A stretch of DNA of 64,000 nucleotides from Aliiroseovarius sp. F20344 (lineage in GTDB: Bacteria; Pseudomonadota; Alphaproteobacteria; Rhodobacterales; Rhodobacteraceae): assembly GCF_023016155.1 (NCBI RefSeq), contig NZ_JALKBG010000003.1, positions 1 through 64,000 on the forward strand, read 5' to 3'. The position numbers were made by a program, and so were the translations under genes. The notes under the pieces were generated by a model. That model searched no databases, was not told where the DNA came from, and worked only from the letters and a program-made list of their open reading frames with translations. Below are positions 9,545 to 18,801 of this stretch, piece by piece (within the stretch, counting starts at the first letter, position 1; the number at the start of each line of letters is the position of its first letter).

Positions 9545-10303
9545 ATGAAGGTGCTTGTGCCTGTAAAGCGCGTGATCGACTATAACGTGAAAGTTCGTGT
9601 GAAAGCGGATGGAAGCGGTGTCGATCTTGCCAACGTAAAAATGTCGATGAACCCATTTGACGAGATTGCCGTCGAAGAGGCCATCCGCCTGAAAGAGGCC
9701 GGGAAGGCTGAAGAGATCGTCGTTGTGTCCATCGGTGTGAAGCAGGCTCAGGAAACCCTGCGCACGGCTTTGGCCATGGGTGCTGACCGCGCCATCCTGG
9801 TAAACGCCGCTGACGATGTCCACGAAGACATCGAGCCGCTGGCCGTTGCCAAGATCCTGGCAAAAGTTGTTGAAGAAGAGCAGCCGGGCATCGTTCTGGC
9901 GGGCAAGCAAGCCATCGACAACGACATGAACGCCACCGGCCAGATGCTGTCGGCCCTGCTGGGCTGGTCGCAAGGCACCTTTGCGTCTGAGCTGGACATT
10001 GATGGCGACAACGCCGTTGTGACCCGCGAAGTGGACGGCGGCCTGCAGACCATCAAGGTTTCGATGCCAACCATCATTACCGTTGACCTGCGCCTGAACG
10101 AGCCGCGCTATGCGTCGCTGCCGAACATCATGAAAGCCAAGAAGAAGCCGCTGGACGAAAAGACCGCTGCTGACTACGGCGTTGATGTGACACCGCGCCT
10201 CGAGATCGTGAAGACCTCGGAGCCGGCCGAACGCGCCGCTGGCATCATCGTTGGCTCGGTTGACGAGCTTGTATCGAAACTCAAGGAAGCGGGGGCTGTA
10301 TAA
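9545..10303 (+). CDS. etfB: Electron transfer flavoprotein beta subunit
   Basis: EtfB forms with EtfA the soluble FAD/AMP flavoprotein that takes electrons from acyl-CoA dehydrogenases and passes them to ETF:ubiquinone oxidoreductase. The start is the ATG at 9545 ([20 protein letters not shown]), which fits the family exactly; an upstream in-frame ATG at 9449 would add 32 unrelated residues. The 252-residue length is normal. Signature stretches include [16 protein letters not shown], the AMP-binding region [28 protein letters not shown] and the C-terminal [10 protein letters not shown]. The stop overlaps the etfA start by one base. Confidence 0.97.
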   Translation: MKVLVPVKRVIDYNVKVRVKADGSGVDLANVKMSMNPFDEIAVEEAIRLKEAGKAEEIVVVSIGVKQAQETLRTALAMGADRAILVNAADDVHEDIEPLAVAKILAKVVEEEQPGIVLAGKQAIDNDMNATGQMLSALLGWSQGTFASELDIDGDNAVVTREVDGGLQTIKVSMPTIITVDLRLNEPRYASLPNIMKAKKKPLDEKTAADYGVDVTPRLEIVKTSEPAERAAGIIVGSVDELVSKLKEAGAV

Positions 10304-11229
10304 TGGCTGTTCTACTTCTTGCTGAAGTCACCAATGGCGAACTGGCGATGGACGCCACCGCCAAAGCTGTCACTGCTGCGAAAGCACTAGGTGACGTGAC
10401 CGTTCTGGCCGCTGGCGCATCTGCCGCCGCTGCTGGAGACGCTGCGGCCAAGATCGACGGCGTGGCCAAGGTTCTGGTTGCCGAAGACGCATCGCTGGGT
10501 CACCGCCTGGCCGAGCCGACCGCAGCCCTGATCGTATCGCTGGCTGGCGATTACGAGCACATCGTTGCTCCGGCCACCACCGACGCCAAGAACGTAATGC
10601 CGCGCGTTGCCGCGCTGCTGGACGTGATGGTTCTGTCGGACGTGACCGCAGTTGTCGACGGCGACACGTTTGAGCGTCCGATCTATGCCGGCAATGCCAT
10701 GCAGACCGTTAAGTCGAAAGACGCCAAGAAGGTCATCACCTTCCGTACGTCGACATTTGATGCCGCTGCTGAAGGCGGTTCGGCTGGCGTTGAGACAATC
10801 GGCGCTGCTGACAACCCCGGCCTGTCGGAATGGGTTGAGGACAAAGTTGCTGCAAGCGACCGCCCCGAGCTGACATCGGCTGGCGTTGTTGTTTCGGGTG
10901 GCCGCGGCGTTGGTTCGGAAGAGGACTTCGCTCTGATCGAGAAACTGGCTGACAAGCTGGGCGCCGCAGTTGGTGCGTCGCGTGCTGCGGTTGACTCGGG
11001 CTATGCTCCGAACGATCTGCAGGTGGGTCAGACCGGTAAGGTTGTTGCCCCGGAACTGTATATCGCCATCGGCATCTCGGGCGCCATCCAGCACTTGGCT
11101 GGCATGAAAGACTCGAAGATCATCGTTGCGATCAACAAAGACGAAGAGGCTCCGATCTTCCAAGTGGCTGACTTCGGCCTAGTTGCTGACCTGTTCGAAG
11201 CTGTGCCGGCCCTAACCGACGCCGTTTGA
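10303..11229 (+). CDS. etfA: Electron transfer flavoprotein alpha subunit
   Basis: EtfA carries the FAD of the ETF heterodimer. The 308-residue product has an Ala-rich N-terminal domain and the C-terminal FAD domain with the motifs [14 protein letters not shown] (near 190-203), [27 protein letters not shown] (first half near 220), [20 protein letters not shown] and [22 protein letters not shown]. It is coupled to etfB by a one-base overlap and followed by a strong terminator. Likely electron donors in this window are the acyl-CoA dehydrogenases at 22662 and 53444. Confidence 0.97.
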   Translation: MAVLLLAEVTNGELAMDATAKAVTAAKALGDVTVLAAGASAAAAGDAAAKIDGVAKVLVAEDASLGHRLAEPTAALIVSLAGDYEHIVAPATTDAKNVMPRVAALLDVMVLSDVTAVVDGDTFERPIYAGNAMQTVKSKDAKKVITFRTSTFDAAAEGGSAGVETIGAADNPGLSEWVEDKVAASDRPELTSAGVVVSGGRGVGSEEDFALIEKLADKLGAAVGASRAAVDSGYAPNDLQVGQTGKVVAPELYIAIGISGAIQHLAGMKDSKIIVAINKDEEAPIFQVADFGLVADLFEAVPALTDAV

Positions 11230-11253
11230 TCTGAACGTTAGAACGAGACTACG

Positions 11254-11281
11254 AAAGGCCCGCCAGGTTGGCGGGCCTTTT
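11254..11281 (+). terminator. Rho-independent terminator after etfA
   Basis: AAAGGCCCGCC pairs with GGCGGGCCTTTT around a short AGGTT loop, 25 bases after the etfA stop. The A and T flanks make it able to serve the convergent gene at 11311 as well. Confidence 0.85.
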
Positions 11282-11310
11282 CATTTGCGCAGATCAACGT
11301 GAAGCTGCGG

Positions 11311-12141
11311 TCAAAGATGATTGCAAGACAGCGCTTGCTCTAGTTCCATCGCCACACGCTCATGCGCGACGGTTCCCAGCATTTTCTGTGCCATCGGTGC
11401 ATCCATTTCCGAGTGGATCAAACCGACCTGCCCTTTGGCGATCTCGTTTGGGGTCACAACCACCTCGACCAAATCACGGACAAAGGGACGAACATTATCG
11501 ACCATATCTTGATCCACAAACAAAGGATCCGACCCAAACGCTTCATCGGCAGCGCTGCTTGCAATCGCATGACCCGCCAACCATACAAGTGTGACTCGCG
11601 TGTCCAACCGGGACAGCAGTGCCTTCATGCGTCCAATCCAGGCTCCTTTCAGCTCTTTACGCACAAAGGCGAAGCGCTGTTCGCAAGTTGACTGAAGCGC
11701 CCCTAGCAGGTGGCGTGTAAAATGATAGTCAGTGAAATCCATCTCTGGATACAGGTATTTGAGCATGCTGGATGCCCGCAGAAACCGATCATTGCGGCGC
11801 GGGTGAACAGCATAGAACCTGTTTGAAAGGTTCTGCGCGCCCGGTAGCTGAACGATAATCTCAGAGGCATTGTTACATAGCTTCAACAGGGCTGGATCAC
11901 GCAGATACACGTCCAGCCCAGCATTTGGACAGCCGAAGTTCACCACCGTTCGCCCCATCCGCTCTTCCAGTAAATCGGGGTAAGGTTGTTTGTTGAAACG
12001 GCCATACGTTTCGGTCCCACCAAGCACCGCAACATAGGGGCCGTCCAAACTTCGCTTTGGTCCGCGGAACAGAATTTTCGATGTTTTGTAACGGCACGGG
12101 AAATAGTCCAACGACCCTTTCCCAAGTTTCTCATAGGCCAT
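11311..12141 (-). CDS. DUF6473 family protein
   Basis: The 276-residue protein begins MAYEKLGKGSLDYFPCRYK and then YVAVLGGTETYGRF, features I associate with DUF6473 proteins of Rhodobacteraceae. The alternating hydrophobic strands (VVNFGCPNAGLDVYL, EIIVQLPGAQNLSNRFY, RVTLVWLAGH) suggest an SGNH-hydrolase-like or sulfotransferase-like alpha/beta fold, but I cannot assign a reaction. The start at 12141 is preferred over 12186 because it follows a GGAGTGGG ribosome site and fits the family start. It sits between etfA and hbd on the opposite strand. Confidence 0.7.
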   Translation of the reverse strand: MAYEKLGKGSLDYFPCRYKTSKILFRGPKRSLDGPYVAVLGGTETYGRFNKQPYPDLLEERMGRTVVNFGCPNAGLDVYLRDPALLKLCNNASEIIVQLPGAQNLSNRFYAVHPRRNDRFLRASSMLKYLYPEMDFTDYHFTRHLLGALQSTCEQRFAFVRKELKGAWIGRMKALLSRLDTRVTLVWLAGHAIASSAADEAFGSDPLFVDQDMVDNVRPFVRDLVEVVVTPNEIAKGQVGLIHSEMDAPMAQKMLGTVAHERVAMELEQALSCNHL

Positions 12142-12335
12142 GCCACCCACTCCAATTATTTCACCCGAATAGCACTGTGCGCCCAAAGCCTTGCCAAAAT
12201 GCTAAACTTAGAATGCCTGAGGTTTCATTAGCTTCTGCTTAACGCTTGCACCCGGAACCACGCGGCGCATAGTCTGGGCATAACCAAACGTAACGCGGGG
12301 CCATGCCTGGGCGGCGTGACCAGAAGGAAAGACAT

Positions 12336-13211
12336 ATGAGCATCGAGACAGTGGGCGTTGTAGGCGCCGGGCAGATGGGTAACGGAATTGCACATGTTCT
12401 GGCCCTTGCCGGATACGAAGTCCGCCTGAACGACATCAGCCAAGACAGTCTGGATACCGCAATTGCCCGGATCACCAAGAACATGGAGCGCCAGGTCTCG
12501 CGCGAGCTGATTTCGGCGCAAGATATGGGTGACGCGATGAAGCGTATCAGCACCACATTGTCGCTGCCGGATCTTGGCCCATCTGACCTTGTGATCGAAG
12601 CCGCGACGGAAAATGAAGGGCTCAAGAAGCAGATTTTCGATACGCTTCTGCCGCATCTCTCGCCCGACACTATTCTGACCTCGAACACATCATCGATTTC
12701 GATCACTCGCCTAGCCAGTGGAACCGACCGTCCCGAGCGTTTCATGGGGTTCCATTTCATGAACCCGGTGCCTTTGATGAAGCTGGTCGAGCTGATCCGC
12801 GGCATTGCCACGGACGAGCCCACCTATCAGGCCTGTCTGAGCGTCGTCGAGAAGCTGGGGAAAACCGCCGCCAGTGCCGAGGACTATCCGGCTTTCATCG
12901 TGAACCGCATCCTGATCCCTATGATCAACGAAGCCTGCTATGCGCTATACGAGGGCGTTGGTTCGGTCTCATCCATTGACGCCTCCATGAAGCTAGGAGC
13001 GAACCACCCGATGGGTCCGCTCGAGCTGGGCGACTTCATCGGTTTGGACACCTGTTTGGCGATCATGAACGTGTTGCATGACGGGCTGGCGGATACCAAA
13101 TACCGCCCCTGCCCGCTTTTGGTGAAATATGTCGAGGCCGGGTGGGTTGGACGTAAAGCTGGACGCGGGTTCTACGATTATCGCGGGGAAACACCCGTTC
13201 CGACCCGATAA
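12336..13211 (+). CDS. hbd: 3-hydroxybutyryl-CoA dehydrogenase
   Basis: The enzyme reduces acetoacetyl-CoA to (S)-3-hydroxybutyryl-CoA with NAD(P)H, or the reverse. The 291-residue protein has the Rossmann motif GVVGAGQMGNGIAHVLA near residues 6-22, the catalytic region GFHFMNPVPLMKLVELI (His near 138), and the C-terminal dimerisation domain with the FIVNRILIPMINEA stretch. The ATG at 12336 gives the normal family start MSIETVGVVGAG; an upstream in-frame ATG at 12303 does not. In Rhodobacteraceae hbd commonly lies close to etfBA, feeding acyl-CoA and polyhydroxybutyrate metabolism. The gene is followed by a terminator. Confidence 0.93.
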   Translation: MSIETVGVVGAGQMGNGIAHVLALAGYEVRLNDISQDSLDTAIARITKNMERQVSRELISAQDMGDAMKRISTTLSLPDLGPSDLVIEAATENEGLKKQIFDTLLPHLSPDTILTSNTSSISITRLASGTDRPERFMGFHFMNPVPLMKLVELIRGIATDEPTYQACLSVVEKLGKTAASAEDYPAFIVNRILIPMINEACYALYEGVGSVSSIDASMKLGANHPMGPLELGDFIGLDTCLAIMNVLHDGLADTKYRPCPLLVKYVEAGWVGRKAGRGFYDYRGETPVPTR

Positions 13212-13236
13212 TAGCCGTCCCTCAACACAAGACACG

Positions 13237-13258
13237 AAAGGCCCCGTTCGGGCCTTTT
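13237..13258 (+). terminator. Terminator between hbd and acyltransferase
   Basis: AAAGGCCCC-GTTC-GGGCCTTTTCTTT forms a compact hairpin with A/T flanks between two convergent genes, so it can act on both strands. Confidence 0.8.
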
Positions 13259-13260
13259 CT

Positions 13261-14142
13261 TTACTTGCCTGACAGCTCCAGTGTGTGCTCGCGAAGCCAA
13301 GCCATGAACCCGCGCGGATCTGATTTCACTGTTGCCAATTGTTCCTCTGTCAGTTCTTTACCGACGACAGGCGAATGGTCTCGGTTACAGCTTTTGACAA
13401 TCTCATGCAGCAAAAGCGCCTGACGCATGGTGGCAGATAGGCGATTGGCAATCTGATACCAACGGGAGTTCGCGCCGGGAAAAAAGATCGGCACGACCCG
13501 CGCGCCCGAGCGCCGAATAAGCTGTGCTGTAAACACGTTCCATTCACGTTCGATCGCGGGGCCCATCAGACTGTCTGAGGATGCCACAACGCCCGACGGG
13601 AACAATGTTATCAGGCCACCCTGCTTCAGATGCGCCATCGCTTGCGCCCGCATCTCGACCATCTTTTCCTGAGCATCAGGGTCATGTGGGAATGGAACGG
13701 GGATCATGTAAGACGACGCAACCTCGTCCAATCCGTCCAGAATGGAGCGGGTCAAAATGCGATAATCCTCTCGGCGGCGGCCAATCAGTTCGGCCAGAAC
13801 CATGCCATCAGTCAACCCATGCGGATGGTTTGCAACCGCAACAACCGGTCCTTCGGCTGGAATATTGTTCAGCTGATCATCCGGCGTTTGGATATTCACG
13901 CCCATCACATCAAGACAGGCACCCCAGAATGCCTGCCCTTTGGGCGCTCCGCGGCGTTCAAGATTACGCACCATGCGCAGGATCGAGATCTTCCCGGTCC
14001 CCCATTCGACACTGCGAATGATCAATCCCTGGAGCGGATTGTTAAACGAGTTGGCATAGGTCAGGCTACGGCGGTCATAGTGCTGAGGGACCGCAACGTT
14101 AGAATTGGCCTCTGCCATTTGGTTTTCCGCTTCATGCGTCAC
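13261..14142 (-). CDS. Lysophospholipid acyltransferase family protein
   Basis: This 293-residue protein belongs to the PlsC-like (LPLAT) acyltransferases, which esterify a lyso-lipid or related alcohol with an acyl-CoA or acyl-ACP. The catalytic HX4D motif is NHPHGLTDG (near residues 104-112). The substrate-binding segment LFPSGVVASS and the VVPIFFPGANSRWY strand follow. There is no clear membrane helix. The region resembles the acyltransferase domain seen in lyso-ornithine-lipid and hemolysin-like acyltransferases, but the acceptor cannot be named. A second ATG eight codons in (MAEANSN) is an alternative start. It lies just downstream of the PTS genes on the same strand. Confidence 0.8.
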   Translation of the reverse strand: MTHEAENQMAEANSNVAVPQHYDRRSLTYANSFNNPLQGLIIRSVEWGTGKISILRMVRNLERRGAPKGQAFWGACLDVMGVNIQTPDDQLNNIPAEGPVVAVANHPHGLTDGMVLAELIGRRREDYRILTRSILDGLDEVASSYMIPVPFPHDPDAQEKMVEMRAQAMAHLKQGGLITLFPSGVVASSDSLMGPAIEREWNVFTAQLIRRSGARVVPIFFPGANSRWYQIANRLSATMRQALLLHEIVKSCNRDHSPVVGKELTEEQLATVKSDPRGFMAWLREHTLELSGK

Positions 14143-14171
14143 GTTGAACTTACCTCTAGCCTTGAGCCAGC

Positions 14172-14444
14172 TTACATACCTTCGCCGAACTTGTCGGCAA
14201 CCAGCGCTTCGAGCGCATTCATCAACTCTACAGCTTGTGGCCCAGAAGTCTCTACCTTGATGCTTGTTCCTTGCGACGCAGCAAGCATCAGGAGTCCCAT
14301 AATCGAATCCCCATCTGCATCCAACCCGTCCTTGGACACGCGCGCACGGGCATCATGATTTTCAACAGTATCGACAAATTTAGCCGAGGCCCGCGCATGC
14401 AGGCCCTTCACATTGATTATTTCAAGCTCGCGGTTCGTACTCAT
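14172..14444 (-). CDS. HPr family phosphocarrier protein (PTS-Ntr type)
   Basis: HPr carries a phosphoryl group on a histidine between EI-type and EIIA-type PTS proteins. The 90-residue protein has the active histidine in GLHARAS (H16) and the regulatory serine in DSIMGLLMLAAS (S47), the site used by HPr kinase; both target residues are present. No sugar permease genes are near, so it is part of a regulatory PTS, as in other alphaproteobacteria. It follows the EIIA gene by six bases and is in the same run as rapZ, hprK and chvGI. Confidence 0.93.
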   Translation of the reverse strand: MSTNRELEIINVKGLHARASAKFVDTVENHDARARVSKDGLDADGDSIMGLLMLAASQGTSIKVETSGPQAVELMNALEALVADKFGEGM

Positions 14445-14450
14445 ACGTTT

Positions 14451-14843
14451 TCAATCCTCGCTCACATCAATGCAGTCAATATACTTACGGCCCGCAGCCA
14501 GTGCTTTCTGGGTCGATGCTTCAACTGAGAGATGTCGGGTTTTGGCCAACTTCAATAGCATGGGAAGATTGGCACCATACAGGATTTTACGATCGGATTT
14601 ACAACAGGCAGGAAGCGACAGATTGGCAGGTGATCCTCCGAACATGTCGACGACAATCACGACGCCGTCCCCTTGATCGACGCTGTCGGCGGCTTGGCTG
14701 ATTTCGGACCGCTTATCCTCGCGGTCACATTCCGCTGCGGTCGAGATCGCACGCATGCCGGGCTGCTTGCCGACCACATGTTCGACCGCCGCCAGATATT
14801 CTTTTGCAAGCCCGCCATGCGCGACGATCACGATACCGATCAC
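14451..14843 (-). CDS. PTS EIIA component, mannose (EIIA-Man) fold
   Basis: The 130-residue protein has the EIIA-Man/DhaM-type fold. The phosphorylated histidine is H9 in MIGIVIVAHGGLAKE; the FGGSPANLSL loop near residue 68 is also typical. In alphaproteobacteria this soluble EIIA works with HPr and HPr kinase in regulation and not in sugar uptake. It is directly downstream of rapZ (one base apart) and upstream of HPr. Confidence 0.92.
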   Translation of the reverse strand: MIGIVIVAHGGLAKEYLAAVEHVVGKQPGMRAISTAAECDREDKRSEISQAADSVDQGDGVVIVVDMFGGSPANLSLPACCKSDRKILYGANLPMLLKLAKTRHLSVEASTQKALAAGRKYIDCIDVSED

Positions 14844-14844
14844 G

Positions 14845-15759
14845 CTATACCCTCGATGTTGATGCCGCTGCTGTCCCGGCGCGGCGTTCTAATTCCCGAT
14901 GCCTAATTGACACCTGCCACCCCTTAGTTGCAAGCGACTTTGCCAAGTTTTCCGCTAGGGCAACCGACCTATGTTGCCCACCGGTGCACCCAAACCCAAT
15001 CGAAAGGTGTGCTTTTCCTTCTTCGCCGAAGGCAGGGATCAGGAATTCGACCAAGTTCTGCACCTGGGTGAAGAACTGATCAAAGCGCGAATCCCCTGCA
15101 ACGTAGTCCGAGACTTCGTCGTTGCGGCCGTCTAGGGCGCGCAAAGCGGGCTCCCAATGCGGGTTGCGAAGAAAGCGAGCGTCGAAAACCATGTCCAATC
15201 CCCGTGGCACTCCGCGCTTGTAGGAAAACGAATGCACGGAAACGGCAAGCTCTTCCGCGCCTGACACCGAAAGCCATCGCATGATCTCGTCCTTCAGATC
15301 ATGTGGAGACAGTTCCGAGGTATCAATCAGCACATCCGCACGACCTCGAATTGGGACCAGCAGCTCTATCTCTCGAGTGATGCCCAGTTCGGGCGTTTCA
15401 TCAGGCGCAAGCGGGTGGCGCCGGCGGGTTTCCGAATATCGACGCACCAACACGTCGCGAGAGCAATCCAGATACAGAACTTCAACAGAAAACGCTTCGT
15501 CTTCGCGCAGATCCTCGATCACCTGCAACAGCATCTCGGTCGAGAAATCGCGGTTTCGCACATCAACGCCCAGCGCCAAGGGGCGTGTCAAAGTCGGCCC
15601 GGACAGCATCCGTTCAATGAGGGACAGAGGCAGGTTGTCGATGACTTCATACCCGATATCCTCAAGCACCCTGATGGCCGTCGTCCGACCTGCCCCGGAA
15701 GGACCGGTGACCAATACGATCTTCTGTTCTGGCTCGGGTTTCTTATCCGTCATGGTCAT
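14845..15759 (-). CDS. rapZ: RNase adapter protein RapZ
   Basis: RapZ (YvcJ family) is a nucleotide-binding regulator; the E. coli protein guides RNase E to a small RNA that controls glucosamine-6-phosphate synthase. The 304-residue product has a P-loop GPSGAGRTT (residues 19-27) in which the usual Lys is Arg, then the Walker B-like DVRNRDF and the C-terminal domain with [27 protein letters not shown] and [17 protein letters not shown]. Alphaproteobacteria often lack the E. coli small RNA targets, so its client here is unknown. It lies between the short HPr kinase and the EIIA gene, 55 bases after hprK. Confidence 0.93.
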   Translation of the reverse strand: MTMTDKKPEPEQKIVLVTGPSGAGRTTAIRVLEDIGYEVIDNLPLSLIERMLSGPTLTRPLALGVDVRNRDFSTEMLLQVIEDLREDEAFSVEVLYLDCSRDVLVRRYSETRRRHPLAPDETPELGITREIELLVPIRGRADVLIDTSELSPHDLKDEIMRWLSVSGAEELAVSVHSFSYKRGVPRGLDMVFDARFLRNPHWEPALRALDGRNDEVSDYVAGDSRFDQFFTQVQNLVEFLIPAFGEEGKAHLSIGFGCTGGQHRSVALAENLAKSLATKGWQVSIRHRELERRAGTAAASTSRV

Positions 15760-15814
15760 TCCTTTGGAACAGGCGATCTAAGTTGCCATTCGAGACACAC
15801 CGCATATAGCCACT

Positions 15815-16258
15815 TCAGTTTTGTATGGCGCGACGACCGTTTCGTAGCAGATTGACGATGGCAATTGCAAAATAAGGTGCATCCACGCGAAACAGACACT
15901 CGATCGCGCATCCGTTAACATCTGTGACTGCGGGTGAAGACGGAAGCCGCGCCGTTTCAATCTGCCCCATGTCCACAACAAGTCGCAGGTGGGCTTTGGA
16001 GCAGTGGGAGACGTTGATCAGCCCAACACCACGCGCCTCAATCACACCGGCCATTTCTGGGGGCGCAACTGCATATGGTTCGCCATCCTGAATTTCAATT
16101 TGGCTTAGATCGTCTGCCACAAGGCTGGCCCCCAACCCAATCAGCTCCAGCGCCAAAGCAGATTTTCCAGATCCCGATGGGCCTGTGATCATCACCGCCG
16201 CACCGTCAACCGCAACGGTTGTTGCATGATACCGTGCGGTGACTGGGGTATCGCTCAT
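15815..16258 (-). CDS. hprK: HPr kinase/phosphorylase, short alphaproteobacterial form
   Basis: The enzyme phosphorylates and dephosphorylates HPr on serine. This 147-residue version consists only of the C-terminal kinase domain: the Walker A GPSGSGKSALALELI (residues 26-40), the catalytic acidic region VADDLSQIEI, the VIEARGVGLINV signature, and then an abbreviated C terminus. Gram-positive HprK is about 310 residues with an N-terminal domain that is missing here; the truncated form is usual in alphaproteobacteria. It overlaps the chvG stop by four bases, so kinase and two-component system are translated together. Confidence 0.93.
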   Translation of the reverse strand: MSDTPVTARYHATTVAVDGAAVMITGPSGSGKSALALELIGLGASLVADDLSQIEIQDGEPYAVAPPEMAGVIEARGVGLINVSHCSKAHLRLVVDMGQIETARLPSSPAVTDVNGCAIECLFRVDAPYFAIAIVNLLRNGRRAIQN

Positions 16259-18060
16259 ACTGGCAGTCCAACCACGAAACGTGCGCCCAGAGGCTCTGAC
16301 ATAAGATCAGCATCGGTCGGGCGAATGTTTTCGGCCCAGATAACGCCGCCATGCGCTTCAACAATTTGCTTTGAGATTGCCAAGCCCAAACCCGAGTTGT
16401 TGCCAAATTGGTTCTGAGGGCGTTCGGAATAGAAGCGATTAAAGATCTTTCCAAGCGCCTGATCCGGAATGCCGGGGCCAGTATCTTCGACCACAACCAA
16501 CACACGGTTTTCGCGCCGACGGGCCCAAACGCGAATGGCGTCGCCGCTTTCACAGAAACTCAGCGCATTTGTTATGAGGTTCACAAAGACCTGCGCCAGC
16601 CGCGCCTCAAGTCCACTTGTCATGATTGGGCTGTCCGGCAGATCCGTAATGAAGTCGATACCCTTTTCCTGCGCCTCGCCGCCCAGATAGTCAGACAGGC
16701 TACGCAGCATCTTCAACAGATCGAATTCTTCTTCGTCCTCGCGAACCAGTTCACTGTCCAGACGTGAGGCATTCGAAATATCACTGACCAAGCGATCAAG
16801 CCTGCGGGTGTCGTGTTCGATCACATCCAACAGTCGTTCGCGCTGCTCTTCTTTGTTGGCCAAACGCAACGTTCCCACCGCAGACCGCAAACTGGCAAGA
16901 GGGTTCTTGATTTCGTGCGCGACGTCAGCAGCAAATTGTTCATTGGCGTCAATGCGATCATACAAGGCTGTCACCATACCACGTAATGCACCGGAAAGCC
17001 TGCCGATTTCGTCCGGGCGTCCTGTCAGATCAGGAATACGGACGCGCCTCGTTTTCACATTGCGTGGGTCATTCTCGCCACTCAGTTCAGCCGCTCTCGC
17101 CAGATCAGACAACGGGTTAGCAATCGTAGATGCCAACACCAAGCTCAGCCCGATGGACACCAAAATGGCAATTACAAACATCTGCAACAGCTGTTCGCGT
17201 TCCGCACGTACAAGAAGATCAAGCTCACCTGCCGCACTGGTAATTGCGACCACACCTTTCGGCGCACCATCAAGTAAAATGGGAGTCGCAACTGTGAAAA
17301 CGGTTCCGCCGTCTGGGTCCACACCATTGGCAACCTGTGTTGCGCCAAGCATAGCGCGGAAATAGAGGCTTCGAGCCATGCTTTCCGTATCAAGCGGTTG
17401 GTCTTTTCCAAGACCTGTGTTGGCGAAACCTGACACGGACTCCCAGACCGAGTTGAGCATGTCCGTGATCACCGTCGAACCAACATCCCGTTGAAGACCG
17501 TCCACCGGCGTGGTCTCCCCCCGATCACGCCCAACCGAAGTGGCCAGCAGAACTTCTTTCTCATCAAAAACAAAGACTTCCAGCCCCACGGGAAGGTGAA
17601 GGTTCGAAAGTGTATTGGCAAATTCTGAGGGGGCAGATTCAACCAGATCTGTTTCCAGAGTCTCGATTGTTTCTTGCTCTGCCGCCACGTCACTGGGCGA
17701 CACACTATCTGATGCTTCCGACAGTGTCTCTTCAACGATGCGGGCGGACTCTTCCGCTTGTGCAAGCTGTGCCTCAAAAACATCGGCTATCAATTCGGCT
17801 TCGACCACCAATCCGCGTTCGCGCTGGAACAAAAGACTGTCTCGAAATGGATTAAGGTACAGAACACCTGCCACCAAAACCACCAATCCAAAAAGGTTGA
17901 AGGTGATGATTTTGCGCGCAAGTGGCGATCTGTTGATTGAAATGAATCCGCGCTTTGCCCGGGTATCGTGCAAAGCGGTATCAAAATCATCCTGAGGAGA
18001 CATCCAGTCTTCCCCAAGGACGACATCGCTTTCCGATGCTTTTTTCTTACTGGCCCTCAA
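16255..18060 (-). CDS. chvG: Sensor histidine kinase ChvG (ExoS family)
   Basis: This is the membrane kinase of the ChvG/ChvI system, which senses acid or envelope stress in alphaproteobacteria. Of 601 residues, about 1-50 are cytoplasmic, a first membrane helix lies at 51-70, a periplasmic sensor domain at about 75-290 (with an acidic Glu/Ser-rich part), and a second helix at 291-311. HAMP follows, then the H-box FAADVAHEIKNPLASL with phospho-accepting H382 and the N, G1, F and G2 boxes (NLITNAL, VEDTGPGIP, GLGLAISKQIVEAHGG). It is 36 bases downstream of chvI and overlaps hprK. Confidence 0.93.
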   Translation of the reverse strand: MRASKKKASESDVVLGEDWMSPQDDFDTALHDTRAKRGFISINRSPLARKIITFNLFGLVVLVAGVLYLNPFRDSLLFQRERGLVVEAELIADVFEAQLAQAEESARIVEETLSEASDSVSPSDVAAEQETIETLETDLVESAPSEFANTLSNLHLPVGLEVFVFDEKEVLLATSVGRDRGETTPVDGLQRDVGSTVITDMLNSVWESVSGFANTGLGKDQPLDTESMARSLYFRAMLGATQVANGVDPDGGTVFTVATPILLDGAPKGVVAITSAAGELDLLVRAEREQLLQMFVIAILVSIGLSLVLASTIANPLSDLARAAELSGENDPRNVKTRRVRIPDLTGRPDEIGRLSGALRGMVTALYDRIDANEQFAADVAHEIKNPLASLRSAVGTLRLANKEEQRERLLDVIEHDTRRLDRLVSDISNASRLDSELVREDEEEFDLLKMLRSLSDYLGGEAQEKGIDFITDLPDSPIMTSGLEARLAQVFVNLITNALSFCESGDAIRVWARRRENRVLVVVEDTGPGIPDQALGKIFNRFYSERPQNQFGNNSGLGLAISKQIVEAHGGVIWAENIRPTDADLMSEPLGARFVVGLPV

Positions 18061-18096
18061 ACGCTCTTACTTCCTGCGTGACGCATTAAACTCGCG

Positions 18097-18801
18097 TCAT
18101 TCCTCGTTGTATCGGTATCCAATACCATAAAGCGTTTCGATCGCTGAGAATTCCCCATCTGCCGTACGCATTTTCTTGCGAAGGCGCTTGATGTGACTGT
18201 CGATGGTTCGATCATCAACATAGACCTGATCATCATACGCCACATCCATCAATTGATCGCGGCTTTTTACGAATCCGGGCCGCTGGGCCAAGGCCTGTAA
18301 AAGAAGGAACTCGGTCACTGTCAGTGAAACGTCGTTACCCTTCCAAGAAACAGCGTGACGCAAGGGGTCCATGCGCAGCTCGCCCCGTTCCAATACGCGG
18401 CCTTCTTCGACTTCGCCGGCATCGTCGTTCGCAATAACTTCATTGCGGCGCAACAAGGCGCGGATGCGTTCGACCAAAAGGCGCTGGCTAAATGGCTTGG
18501 TGACGTAGTCATCCGCCCCCATTCGCAAACCCAGAACTTCGTCAATTTCGTCATCTTTAGAGGTCAGGAAAATGACCGGCAACGTCGACGTCTTTTGCCG
18601 AACGCGCTGCAACAAATCCATTCCGTCCATGCGCGGCATCTTGATGTCGAACACAGCCAAATCTGGTAGTCGCTTGGAAAAAGCATCAAGCGCACTTTGG
18701 CCATCATTATAAGTTTCAACCTCAAAGCCTTCTGCTTCGAGGGTGATGGATACTGATGTCAGGATGTTCCTGTCATCATCTACCAAGGCAATCCTGGACA
18801 T
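18097..18801 (-). CDS. chvI: Response regulator ChvI (OmpR family)
   Basis: ChvI is the DNA-binding partner of ChvG. The receiver domain (about 1-120) starts [10 protein letters not shown], with the phospho-accepting Asp at residue 52 ([12 protein letters not shown]), Thr in FLTSKDD and Lys in YVTKPFS. The OmpR/PhoB winged helix (about 140-234) has [19 protein letters not shown] and the recognition segment [17 protein letters not shown]. The ATG at 18801 is favoured over 18819 by family alignment. It is divergent from pckA, a gene reported as ChvI-regulated in rhizobia, so the shared 370-base region is a likely site of action. Confidence 0.94.
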   Translation of the reverse strand: MSRIALVDDDRNILTSVSITLEAEGFEVETYNDGQSALDAFSKRLPDLAVFDIKMPRMDGMDLLQRVRQKTSTLPVIFLTSKDDEIDEVLGLRMGADDYVTKPFSQRLLVERIRALLRRNEVIANDDAGEVEEGRVLERGELRMDPLRHAVSWKGNDVSLTVTEFLLLQALAQRPGFVKSRDQLMDVAYDDQVYVDDRTIDSHIKRLRKKMRTADGEFSAIETLYGIGYRYNEE

